From Paenibacillus borealis (GTDB lineage Bacteria; Bacillota; Bacilli; Paenibacillales; Paenibacillaceae), in the NCBI RefSeq assembly GCF_000758665.1, contig NZ_CP009285.1, forward strand, positions 1,550,001 to 1,614,000: 64,000 nucleotides of DNA. Reading direction: 5' to 3'. Below, piece by piece: positions 34,840 through 42,533 of the stretch; within the stretch, counting starts at the first letter, position 1; every line of letters begins with the position of its first letter. The notes below the pieces were generated by a model. The model saw only the letters and a program-made list of their open reading frames with translations. It ran no database searches and was not told the origin of the DNA. Made by a program: the position numbers and the translations under genes.

Positions 34840-35050
34840 ACTGTGTAGAGCCGCAGAGGCAACGGGTAGGAATGAACAAAGCTGGGAATAATGGCTAAAT
34901 AGAGTCGGAGAAGGCTAGAAGTGCAATAAATAGCGGGCGGTAGCTTGCAGTTTGGTTGACATCACCCCGGAAATTCTTTAATATGTCTAAGTATCTGTTA
35001 ATGTCGCGTGTGCAATTAACTACCAAAAATTTAAATAATGGGTGATGAAG

Positions 35051-35329
35051 ATGTCTTACAGACCGAATATTACGAATGTGACCAAAGCCAGCAGCAACGA
35101 TAAGGAAGGATTGTACGAGTTCATTATCAAGCTTGCTGACGGAACGGAGTGCCGCGCGTTCTACAATCGGTTTCCGGAATGGAAAATGACGAACATCAGC
35201 CGCCTGCTCAAGACACCATGTCCGGTATGCCGCAAAGATTTCATCTGCAAATGCATGGAATCCTTCACAGCTGATTTCGAAGAGCAAATGACTGGCGACG
35301 AGTGGATTAACAAGGCAATTGCTGAATAA
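35051..35329 (+). CDS. Small hypothetical protein with CxxC..CxC motif
   Basis: A 92-residue cytosolic protein. The stretch P-C-P-V-C-R-K-D-F-I-C-K-C (about residues 55-67) could bind zinc. I do not recognise the family. Three start codons stand close together (GTG 35042, ATG 35045, ATG 35051); I chose the last because GGTGATG precedes it, but the choice is weak. A clear terminator follows at 35352. Confidence 0.7.
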   Translation: MSYRPNITNVTKASSNDKEGLYEFIIKLADGTECRAFYNRFPEWKMTNISRLLKTPCPVCRKDFICKCMESFTADFEEQMTGDEWINKAIAE

Positions 35330-35351
35330 TTAAAAGAACGGACATTGTAGG

Positions 35352-35374
35352 CGCGGGAGCTATCCCGCGTTTTT
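35352..35374 (+). terminator. Intrinsic terminator
   Basis: CGCGGGA and TCCCGCG around a GCTA loop, followed by TTTTT. Confidence 0.9.
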
Positions 35375-35433
35375 GCTTTGTTCAGAAGATGATTTGAGGG
35401 GTACACTATACCTAAGAGGAAGGGGGCGGCGAA

Positions 35434-35853
35434 GTGGCTGAAGAGTGCAGGGAAATGCAGAATGAGTCCATTGTGCTGATTGATGGAGTCTGTCATCTGT
35501 GCCAGGGGCTGGTCCGGTTCATTATTCCGCGTGATCCCCGGGCGAACTTCATGTTCGCCTCCTTGCAGAGTGAGGCTGGCAAGGAATTACTGAGGGCTGG
35601 CGGCCTGCCTGACCATCAGTTGAACACAGTGGTGCTGGTGGAGAACGGCAGCTATTATACAGAGTCCGCTGCAGTGCTGCGCATTGCCCGCAGGCTGCGG
35701 TTTCCATGGCCGGCCGCATATGTGTTAATCCTGGTGCCGAAACCGCTGCGTAACGCCTTGTACAGGCTCGTGGCAAGGAACCGCTACCGCTGGTTCGGCC
35801 GGGATGAGCAGTGTCTGCTCCCGTCGCCGGAACTGAAGCGGAGATTCCTGTAG
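35434..35853 (+). CDS. DCC-family (DUF393) thiol-disulfide oxidoreductase-like protein
   Basis: A 139-residue protein starting at GTG 35434 after GAGGAAGGGGG. The family signature D-G-V-C-H-L-C (C20, C23) is present, with F-I-I-P-R-D, then F-A-S-L-Q-S and the later W-F-G-R-D-E-Q-C. DCC proteins have a thioredoxin-like fold and probably do redox chemistry; no substrate is known. It is convergent with the stalk-domain protein across a bidirectional terminator. Confidence 0.9.
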   Translation: MAEECREMQNESIVLIDGVCHLCQGLVRFIIPRDPRANFMFASLQSEAGKELLRAGGLPDHQLNTVVLVENGSYYTESAAVLRIARRLRFPWPAAYVLILVPKPLRNALYRLVARNRYRWFGRDEQCLLPSPELKRRFL

Positions 35854-35873
35854 CGGGAAGCCGGATTTAATAC

Positions 35874-35912
35874 AAAAGCAGTGCCGTCCTCTGAGGGGCG
35901 GCACTGCTTTTT
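35874..35912. terminator. Bidirectional terminator
   Basis: AAAAGCAGTGCCG (35874-35886) pairs with CGGCACTGCTTTT (35899-35911). Confidence 0.9.
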
Positions 35913-35922
35913 GGGTTGCAGA

Positions 35923-37125
35923 TTATTTTGACGCAGATGAATTCAAAGGTTCCGTCTTAAGCATATAGCTCTGGACAAGCTTCCATTTGCCGTCAGCGGA
36001 CTTCTTCAGGGTTGTTACAGTCGTGGAGCGGCTATCCGGTAACGCAGGCCCGCTTAGTTTCTTGGTTGTCTGGACCAGATATACGGAGGCTTCATCGGCT
36101 GTATAATCAATAATCTTCGAAGACTCAATAGCCGACTCCAGATCATAGACCTGGAACATCTGGGCATAGAGCTGCTTGGTCTGGGCGTATGCAGACGAAG
36201 TCTCGTCGATGGTAGTGAGCAGGCCGTCGAGATTCTCTTTGTTGGTATAATCAAAATTAGCCTGGACCACGGCATTGATCAGATCTTCGTCAGCTTTGGG
36301 GACCGAAACTGCAGCTTCGAGAGTTCCCTCCGGAAGGGAATACTCTATAGCCTTGATCTGCAGATTGCTGATCTGCCACTGCGTGCTGCCGGCACTCCGG
36401 GTCAAGGAATAGATGTACTCAGCTTTGCTGTTCAGCATAAAAGCACCGCCGAGCTTCTTAATGGTTTCGATTGTCTGCACAGTTGCTTCACTCTTCTGCA
36501 CATCAATAATGTTCATCTGCTCGATCGTGGTCTTGGTATCATACTTCGCCATTTGCTCTGCAAGCTGTGTACCGATCGCGGTTAGCGGAGACTGCGGATC
36601 GATGAGCGATACGAAACCTTTGGCATCCTCGTAGTTGGAATAGTCCTCATATTTATCGAACAGGGCTGTTATTTCTTTGGTGGCTGTAACGGTATCTATG
36701 GTGCTGGTGATCGCGACGGTATTGGCTTTGGCATCCCAGCTCACCTGATTTCCGGTAGCCTCACTAACGAAGCGCAGCGGGACAAACGTCACATTATTAA
36801 TCATCCGGGGAGCGGCTGCCAGAGACTTGACCGTTCCGTTGACGCTGGCTTTCTTGCTGCCGATCTGAAGTGTGATGCTCAGGCCTTCCTTACTGGCGGT
36901 GACAGTGCTGGTCTTGGCATCCCAGGCTAGCTCCAGGCCCAGCTTCTCGAAGACCGGGCGCATAGGCACGAGAATAGAATCGTTGTCTTTGACCGGCGAG
37001 CTGGAGCTCAGGTTCAGCTTCTGCTGATCGATCAGGACCGTAATAGGCTGTTCTGCTGCGGCAGCGGATAAGCTGACTGCACCGGATATGGCAAGAACGG
37101 CAAGGAATCCGGGAATTATTTTCAT
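35923..37125 (-). CDS. Secreted copper-amine-oxidase-N-like 'stalk' domain protein
   Basis: A 400-residue exported protein with a signal peptide (about 1-24, S-L-S-A-A-A-A) and two stalk-type beta repeats, recognisable by L-V-P-M-R-P-V-F-E and F-V-P-L-R-F-V-S-E with W-D-A-K-x-(S/N)-T-V (about 30-140). The rest is helical, with two related halves (about 150-270 and 275-400), each ending in a W-Q-I/W-K-L strand, similar to NTF2-like folds. Such proteins are cell-surface proteins of unknown job in Paenibacillus relatives. The start ATG 37125 follows GAGGGG; the frame extends 16 codons further upstream. Confidence 0.85.
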   Translation of the reverse strand: MKIIPGFLAVLAISGAVSLSAAAAEQPITVLIDQQKLNLSSSSPVKDNDSILVPMRPVFEKLGLELAWDAKTSTVTASKEGLSITLQIGSKKASVNGTVKSLAAAPRMINNVTFVPLRFVSEATGNQVSWDAKANTVAITSTIDTVTATKEITALFDKYEDYSNYEDAKGFVSLIDPQSPLTAIGTQLAEQMAKYDTKTTIEQMNIIDVQKSEATVQTIETIKKLGGAFMLNSKAEYIYSLTRSAGSTQWQISNLQIKAIEYSLPEGTLEAAVSVPKADEDLINAVVQANFDYTNKENLDGLLTTIDETSSAYAQTKQLYAQMFQVYDLESAIESSKIIDYTADEASVYLVQTTKKLSGPALPDSRSTTVTTLKKSADGKWKLVQSYMLKTEPLNSSASK

Positions 37126-37274
37126 GAATCTAAAACCCCTCTCAATATTCTGGACTAACTTATTTATGTACATATGTATTATAAAGGGGCAGGGCGAATG
37201 GTCACATATCCCTCGCAGGACATGTTAGGAAGGGGGATTATGGGAGGTTCTCTCGGATATTGGTAAAAAAGCTA

Positions 37275-37303
37275 TTGCTGAGCTTCTATATATGTGCTAC
37301 TAT
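37275..37303 (+). promoter_or_regulatory. Candidate sigma-A promoter of the canonical Tad locus
   Basis: TTGCTG (37275-37280), 17-base spacer, TACTAT (37298-37303) with an extended TG. It would start transcripts near 37310, about 110 bases before the first tad gene. Between 37126 and 37274 I see only the promoter region of the stalk gene on the other strand. Confidence 0.55.
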
Positions 37304-37330
37304 AGCTGTAAATTAGAGGAATAGTAACGG

Positions 37331-37379
37331 AAGCACCGTTCAATGACCGTATCCCACGGTTATTGGCGGTGCTTTTTTT
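37331..37379 (+). terminator. Intrinsic terminator inside the Tad leader (attenuator candidate)
   Basis: AAGCACCG (37331-37338) pairs with CGGTGCTT (37367-37374), with an inner CCGT/ACGG hairpin, then a seven-T run. It sits between the promoter and the first gene, so most transcripts would stop unless something prevents it. I do not recognise a known riboswitch class. Confidence 0.7.
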
Positions 37380-37419
37380 GCTGCCATTTTTGCCATTATT
37401 CTGAGAGGAGAGTGATTTC

Positions 37420-38580
37420 ATGACGGCAAGAATCGTGCTTGCAGTCCGGGAGAGCCAGTACATTGAACCATTGCTGCATTATTTGCACCATAGTGAGTAT
37501 GGCGAAATGCTGCGGATCACGGCGTTCAGCAGGCTGGATACTTTTGTGGAATTTATGAAAGGAGACGAGATTCCGGATGCCGTTGCAGGAGACCCTTCCT
37601 TCATTGAAGCCTGGCTGGTGGAAGGAAGGAACACGATTCCGTGGGCAGTGTTGAGTGAAAGCGGAGAATTGGCGAATGCCGGTAATCTGGCAGGAGGAAT
37701 GAGGATTGCCAAATACCAGGCACTTCCGTCGCTGCTGGAGTCCATTCTCCAGCTGTGTGATCTGAAGCGGGTCAGAACTGCCGCTGCTCCTAAGGAGCAA
37801 ACGCTGCTGCTGGGTGTAGTCTCGGCAAGCGGCAGCAGCGGGAAAACAACGGTCGCCCTGAATATGGCGAAGCAGCTTGGTGCACTGGGCCTATCCGTGT
37901 TCTACCTCAATTTGGAGAGTGTGGACAGCAGCGGATTATATCTGCGGATGCCGGGCGGCAACGTTCCGGGCCTTGAACGTCTGCTCTATGAACTTAAGGC
38001 TGGAGGAGGAGAGAACAAGGGAGGGAGGGGCAAACCCGTATGGGAGGATTATGCGTTCAGGCATGATAGCCTGCGGTGTGATGCATTCAGACCTGTGGAG
38101 AATTTCAAGGAAATGCTCCAGATGTCGCGGCAGGACACATTGGATATATTGGAGGGGCTGGCTGCGGCCGGAAACTATGATGTGATCATTGCGGATACCG
38201 GAAGCATTGAGGAGGAGCGGGCACAGGCGGTATTGTACAGATGCGGTGTTCTGGTGTGGGTACTGAAGAATGAGCAGGTAAGCCTGCACAAGACGGAACG
38301 CTGGCTTACCTACTTCGACAGTATGCACTCCGGCATGCCCCCGGAACTGAAGGGCAGGAGCAGATTCGTGATGAACTGCTGCAGGGAAGCGGTGAATGAC
38401 AACCCGGCGGATACCGGGAGCGGGCTGGCGGGTGTACTTCCGTATATTCCTTCCTGGGGGATGCAGCATTACGGAGAGCTGTGCCTGAGCTCACCGCAAT
38501 TCATAGCCGGTGTGCAGCAGCTCTGCAGAAGTATTGTTGAACCGGCATTGCCAGGCGTATTTACCGGGAGTACTGCATGA
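37420..38580 (+). CDS. tadZ: TadZ/CpaE-like localisation ATPase
   Basis: A 386-residue protein with an N-terminal receiver-like domain (1-125) and a MinD/ParA-like ATPase domain with an intact P-loop (S-A-S-G-S-S-G-K-T-T, about 132-141) and later D-V-I-I-A-D-T-G. TadZ/CpaE proteins position the Tad secretion machine at the pole or septum. It is the first gene of the canonical Tad locus and the only one of this window's CpaE-like proteins with a normal P-loop lysine. A GAGAGGAG site precedes the ATG, and it overlaps the ATPase gene by 4 bases. Confidence 0.85.
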   Translation: MTARIVLAVRESQYIEPLLHYLHHSEYGEMLRITAFSRLDTFVEFMKGDEIPDAVAGDPSFIEAWLVEGRNTIPWAVLSESGELANAGNLAGGMRIAKYQALPSLLESILQLCDLKRVRTAAAPKEQTLLLGVVSASGSSGKTTVALNMAKQLGALGLSVFYLNLESVDSSGLYLRMPGGNVPGLERLLYELKAGGGENKGGRGKPVWEDYAFRHDSLRCDAFRPVENFKEMLQMSRQDTLDILEGLAAAGNYDVIIADTGSIEEERAQAVLYRCGVLVWVLKNEQVSLHKTERWLTYFDSMHSGMPPELKGRSRFVMNCCREAVNDNPADTGSGLAGVLPYIPSWGMQHYGELCLSSPQFIAGVQQLCRSIVEPALPGVFTGSTA

Positions 38581-39848
38581 ATGAAGAAATGTTCAGAGCA
38601 CTGCGCAGCGACATCCGGGCAGGGCTGGACGTTACTTCGGCCATAGGAAACCGTGAGCTTGCTGCTTTCATTGAACGGATTATTCTCGGCCGGGATAATC
38701 TGCAATTTTTGACGGCCAAGGAGAAGCACGAGCTGGTGAAGAAGCTGTTTGACTCCTTCCGGGGACTGGATATCCTGCAGCCGCTGGTGGATAATCCGGC
38801 CATTACCGAGATTATGATCAACAGCCATGAGGAGATTTTTGTGGAGGAGGACGGCATGATCCGCAGACTGCCGCTGGCTTTTGAATCCAGAAGCCGGCTG
38901 GAGGATATCATCCAGACTGTAGTTTCCGGCGTTGACCGGGTGGTGAATGAATCTTCGCCGATTGTCGATGCCCGGCTGCAGGACGGTTCGCGTGTCAATA
39001 TCGTACTGCCGCCTGCTGCGCTAAGGGGACCGGCAATGACCATCCGCAAGTTCCCTGAGACACCTATGACCATGGCCGAACTGGTGAAGCGTGAAGCGCT
39101 CAGCCAGGAAGCCGCAGAGCTGCTGCAGATTCTGGTAGCTGCGAAATATAACATCTTCATCAGCGGGGGTACAGGCTCGGGCAAGACTACGTTTCTGAAT
39201 GCTCTGTCACAGTTTATACCGCCGCAGGAGCGTGTGATTACGATAGAGGATTCCGCAGAGCTGCAGATTATAACGGTACCTAATCTGGTCTCGCTGGAGA
39301 CCAGGAATGCCAACACGGAAGGACGGGGCGAGATTACCATCCGCGATCTGATCCGCACTTCACTGCGGATGCGGCCGAATCGCATCGTTGTCGGTGAGGT
39401 GCGTGGAGCAGAGTGTCTGGATATGCTGCAGGCGATGAATACTGGTCATGATGGAAGCTTATCAACGGGGCATTCCAACAGCGCACATGATATGGTCAGC
39501 AGGTTGGAAACTATGGTCCTCAGTGCCGCGGAGCTGCCGGTAGCTGTAGTCCGTCAGCAGATCGGGTCAGCGATAGATATATTCGTACATCTCTCGCGGC
39601 TGCGGGACCGTTCGCGCAGAGTCATGGAGATTTGTGAAGTCAACGGTCTGCGGAACGGTGAGGTGGAGCTGAATCCGCTATATGAATTTCAGGAAACCGG
39701 GGAACGGGATGGCCGGGTTCAGGGCAGCCTTGCTCCCTGCGGCAATCCGTTACTGCATACTGGTAAGCTGCGAATGGCCGGAATCAGAGATTATGCATTG
39801 CTGCGTTTCAGCGCAGCCAGCAGGAAGTCAGAGGAGGTTGTGTCCTGA
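38577..39848 (+). CDS. tadA: TadA/CpaF secretion ATPase
   Basis: A 423-residue hexameric ATPase that drives Flp pilus assembly. It has Walker A GGTGSGKTT (197-205), the Asp box I-T-I-E-D-S-A-E-L, Walker B with R-I-V-V-G-E-V-R-G, and the His box (L-S-T-G-H-S-N). The length and motifs are standard for CpaF/TadA. The ATG overlaps the tadZ stop by 4 bases. Confidence 0.95.
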   Translation: MNEEMFRALRSDIRAGLDVTSAIGNRELAAFIERIILGRDNLQFLTAKEKHELVKKLFDSFRGLDILQPLVDNPAITEIMINSHEEIFVEEDGMIRRLPLAFESRSRLEDIIQTVVSGVDRVVNESSPIVDARLQDGSRVNIVLPPAALRGPAMTIRKFPETPMTMAELVKREALSQEAAELLQILVAAKYNIFISGGTGSGKTTFLNALSQFIPPQERVITIEDSAELQIITVPNLVSLETRNANTEGRGEITIRDLIRTSLRMRPNRIVVGEVRGAECLDMLQAMNTGHDGSLSTGHSNSAHDMVSRLETMVLSAAELPVAVVRQQIGSAIDIFVHLSRLRDRSRRVMEICEVNGLRNGEVELNPLYEFQETGERDGRVQGSLAPCGNPLLHTGKLRMAGIRDYALLRFSAASRKSEEVVS

Positions 39849-39853
39849 AAGCC

Positions 39854-40714
39854 TTGAAGAACAGAAGCCGGCGTGTAACCAAAGCGGATAGAAGAACATC
39901 CGTGAAAGGAATAAAGCCGGTTCAGCCGGCTGTTGATTCTGCTGTTGATTCTGCTGCGGGCGAACAAGCAGTGCTTCCGGATTATACCCGGTACGAATTG
40001 AACGCTCTGCAACGAATACTGGTCATTCTGACGGGGAGTGTACTTTTGTTCGGCCTTGGTTACCTGTTCTATCACCAGCTGCTCCTGGCTGTACTGCTTG
40101 TGCCGGGCAGTGCTGCCGGTCCGCGCCAGCTGCGCAAATACCTGCTCCAGCGGCGGCGTTCAGCGCTTAATCTGCAGTTCAAGCAGATGCTGTTCTCACT
40201 TTCTTCATCGCTATCTGCCGGACGGTCAGTGGAGAATGCTTTTCGAGAGGCGGTGATAGATCTGCGGATGCTTGATCCGGAGGGCAGCGGTGACATGATC
40301 GCGGAGCTGAATATTATCTGCACCCGTATGGAGTACGGGGAGCCGGTGGAAGAAGCGCTGTATGATTTCAGCAAAAGAGCAGGCATGGAGGATGTGGAAC
40401 GTTTTGCAGATGTGTTCATGGTCTGCAAGCGGACGGGAGGGGATCTGGTAGAGATCGTGCGCCGCACTTCCACAATTATTGGAGAGAAGCTGGATATTCA
40501 GCAGGATATTGCGGTCAGTATTGCCCAGAAGAAATTTGAGGCCAAGGCCTTGCTCGTCTCTCCGCTGATGATGGTCATGTTCATGAGCTTAACAGCGGGG
40601 GATTATATGGAGCCTATGTATACGGGTGCAGGAATAGCTGTCTCCACAATAGCGCTGATCGCCTTACTTCTCTGTTATCTCTGGACCTCCAAGATCATGG
40701 ATATTCCACTTTGA
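39854..40714 (+). CDS. tadB: TadB-like inner-membrane protein
   Basis: A 286-residue GspF-type platform protein with a basic N-terminus, two membrane segments near residues 55-90, a cytoplasmic helical domain (F-K-Q-M-L-F-S-L-S-S-S-L, then S-V-E-N-A-F) and two C-terminal membrane segments (about 235-280). The start is TTG 39854, with AGGAGG rather far upstream; other in-frame starts would cut the N-terminus. It lies between tadA and tadC in the usual order. Confidence 0.88.
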   Translation: MKNRSRRVTKADRRTSVKGIKPVQPAVDSAVDSAAGEQAVLPDYTRYELNALQRILVILTGSVLLFGLGYLFYHQLLLAVLLVPGSAAGPRQLRKYLLQRRRSALNLQFKQMLFSLSSSLSAGRSVENAFREAVIDLRMLDPEGSGDMIAELNIICTRMEYGEPVEEALYDFSKRAGMEDVERFADVFMVCKRTGGDLVEIVRRTSTIIGEKLDIQQDIAVSIAQKKFEAKALLVSPLMMVMFMSLTAGDYMEPMYTGAGIAVSTIALIALLLCYLWTSKIMDIPL

Positions 40715-40733
40715 AGGGGGAGGCCGGAATGAC

Positions 40734-41606
40734 ATGTCACTGGTATGCGCTGTAATCACTCTTCTCTTCACAGCAGGCTGGTTATTTCTGCGCTTCAGAT
40801 GTGGCGGCCGTTACGCAGGATTGCGGAAGCTGCCAATGGAAGGGCTTCGGCTGCGGTGGCTGGGTGAGCCTATCCTGCTGCTTGTGGAGAAGGGAAAGGT
40901 CGTTAGCCTTATCCCGGCCGTGATGTTCAAGATACAGCGCTCGCTGCAGCGGATCTACGGCATGCGCTACAGCGCAGAAAGAACTTTGCTCTTAATGGGA
41001 GAGATGCTTAGCTACAGCTGGCTGTTGATCGTAGGTGGCAGCTTGCTGACTTTGTTTACGGGCGAGCATGCGGGGATAACTGTGGGCGGATTCTTGGCCG
41101 TTGTACTTCCGGCTGCGATGGTCAGTGACCTGCACAAGAAGGTACGGCTGCGGGAGCAGCGGATCCTGCTTGAGCTGCCGGAGCTGCTGAATAGCCTAGT
41201 CTTGCTTGTTGGTGCCGGCGAGACGGTACAGAGGGCAATCCTCCGCTGTGTCAACGGCCGCCTGGGAGACAGCGCCCATCCGCTGTATGCTGAACTGCTG
41301 AAGATGACAGCGGATTGGGAAGGCGGCTATTCGTTCCAGCAGGCGTTTGAGAACTTCAGCAAGCGTTGCGCGGTGCAGGAAGTTTCCATCTTCACGACTG
41401 CAGTATTGCTTAATTACCGCAGAGGCGGAGCTGACTTTGTCCTGTCGCTGCGTGATCTGTCGCGGATGCTCTGGGAGAAACGGAAGGCCATCAGCCGGAC
41501 GCACGGGGAACAGGCTTCCTCGAAGCTGGTCTTCCCGATGGTGGTTATCTTCTTAATTGTGATTGTGCTGGTGGGAACACCGGCGCTGATGATGTTAAAA
41601 ATGTAG
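40734..41606 (+). CDS. tadC: TadC-like inner-membrane protein
   Basis: A 290-residue partner of TadB with membrane segments near 3-20, 97-135 and 265-288, and a cytoplasmic GspF-like helical domain (L-N-S-L-V-L-L-V-G-A-G-E-T-V-Q-R-A). TadB and TadC form the membrane platform. GGGGGAGG lies upstream. It is followed 12 bases later by the pilin gene. Confidence 0.88.
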   Translation: MSLVCAVITLLFTAGWLFLRFRCGGRYAGLRKLPMEGLRLRWLGEPILLLVEKGKVVSLIPAVMFKIQRSLQRIYGMRYSAERTLLLMGEMLSYSWLLIVGGSLLTLFTGEHAGITVGGFLAVVLPAAMVSDLHKKVRLREQRILLELPELLNSLVLLVGAGETVQRAILRCVNGRLGDSAHPLYAELLKMTADWEGGYSFQQAFENFSKRCAVQEVSIFTTAVLLNYRRGGADFVLSLRDLSRMLWEKRKAISRTHGEQASSKLVFPMVVIFLIVIVLVGTPALMMLKM

Positions 41607-41618
41607 GAGGTAGAAGTT

Positions 41619-41807
41619 ATGATGACGCTGATTGCAGAAGGTGCGAGGAACTTTTGGAAGGATGAGGATGGACTGGGAACGCTCGAGATGATACTGATTA
41701 TTGCTGTATTGATTGCGGTAGTACTAGTGTTCCGTGAAGAGATAGTAAAGGTAGTTAAAGACTTGATTAGTACTGCCGGGGATAAGAGTCAGGAAGTCTT
41801 TGAGTGA
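41619..41807 (+). CDS. flp: Flp-type major pilin
   Basis: A 62-residue prepilin. The leader ends at G18, and the mature start L-G-T-L-E has Glu at +5, followed by a hydrophobic helix (M-I-L-I-I-A-V-L-I-A-V-V-L-V-F). This is the standard prepilin-peptidase site of Flp pilins, and the TadV-like peptidase at 45930 should cut it. The mature C-terminus is short and charged. It overlaps the next gene by 4 bases. Confidence 0.9.
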   Translation: MMTLIAEGARNFWKDEDGLGTLEMILIIAVLIAVVLVFREEIVKVVKDLISTAGDKSQEVFE

Positions 41808-42475
41808 TCCCCCTGCAGCAAGATGAAGGAAGCTTCACAATCGAAGCCTCGCTGCTGCTGCCGGTCATTATGTGCATCACGATGCTGCTGCTGTTCTTCT
41901 CCCTGTACAGCTATCAGAAGTCGATGCTGCTGCAGGTGGGCTCAGCTGCAGCCGAACGTGCAGCCTACAATTGGGAGAATAGCAACAGGGCAGTGGATGG
42001 GGAATTCGCAGCAGGTAATTATGATCCGCTGTACTGGAGGATTAGCGAGGATGGATTATTGGGGTCCTTGTTCGGAACGGGTGCGCAGAATGGCAGTACG
42101 GCAATTGAACTGCCTGGAGAGGCAGGGGATGAAGCCGGGGGCCAATTGCCATTAGTGAAGCTGTGGCACGCTTCGCAGATTGTCCCGGCAAATCTGACGG
42201 GAGAAATGAGCTACACTTACGGGCTCACAAGCCGCAAGATCAGTGCGAAGTTAAAGAAGATGCTGCGTTTGCCTGTCCTGGATGAACTGCTGGCTGATGG
42301 GGCTGTTCCCGAGGTGTCTGCCCGTTCTTATGTTACTGAGCCTGTTGAGTTTATTAGAACTGTGGACCTCATGCGTTATTACGGGTCCAAGTTCAAAGAT
42401 ACTTCATCCGGCAGCAAGGAGGGCACTGGCATGGAGAAGAAGAATGCAGCCATCGTGCTGGACACACTGCATTAA
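41804..42475 (+). CDS. TadE-like pseudopilin
   Basis: A 223-residue protein starting at GTG 41804. The processing site G-S-F-T-I-E-A has Glu at +5 and is followed by a hydrophobic helix (A-S-L-L-L-P-V-I-M), as in TadE-type minor subunits. The outside domain is of mixed composition with no family I know. Coupled to flp by a 4-base overlap. Confidence 0.85.
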   Translation: MIPLQQDEGSFTIEASLLLPVIMCITMLLLFFSLYSYQKSMLLQVGSAAAERAAYNWENSNRAVDGEFAAGNYDPLYWRISEDGLLGSLFGTGAQNGSTAIELPGEAGDEAGGQLPLVKLWHASQIVPANLTGEMSYTYGLTSRKISAKLKKMLRLPVLDELLADGAVPEVSARSYVTEPVEFIRTVDLMRYYGSKFKDTSSGSKEGTGMEKKNAAIVLDTLH

Positions 42476-42533
42476 GCTGCCAATTAATCAGCGGAGACCG
42501 GTTCAGGGGATGGGGCCGGAGGGAGGTGATCGA

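Noticed and set aside
37310..37419. Known c-di-GMP riboswitch before the Tad locus
   Set aside because: The leader lacks the conserved riboswitch core as I know it; only a terminator hairpin is supported.
38561..39385. Minus-strand frame of 274 codons opposite tadA
   Set aside because: Ser/Arg-rich antisense shadow of the ATPase gene.
42282..42533. Upstream extension of the TadG-like frame
   Set aside because: It lies over the TadE-like gene in another frame; a perfect binding site marks the start at 42534.
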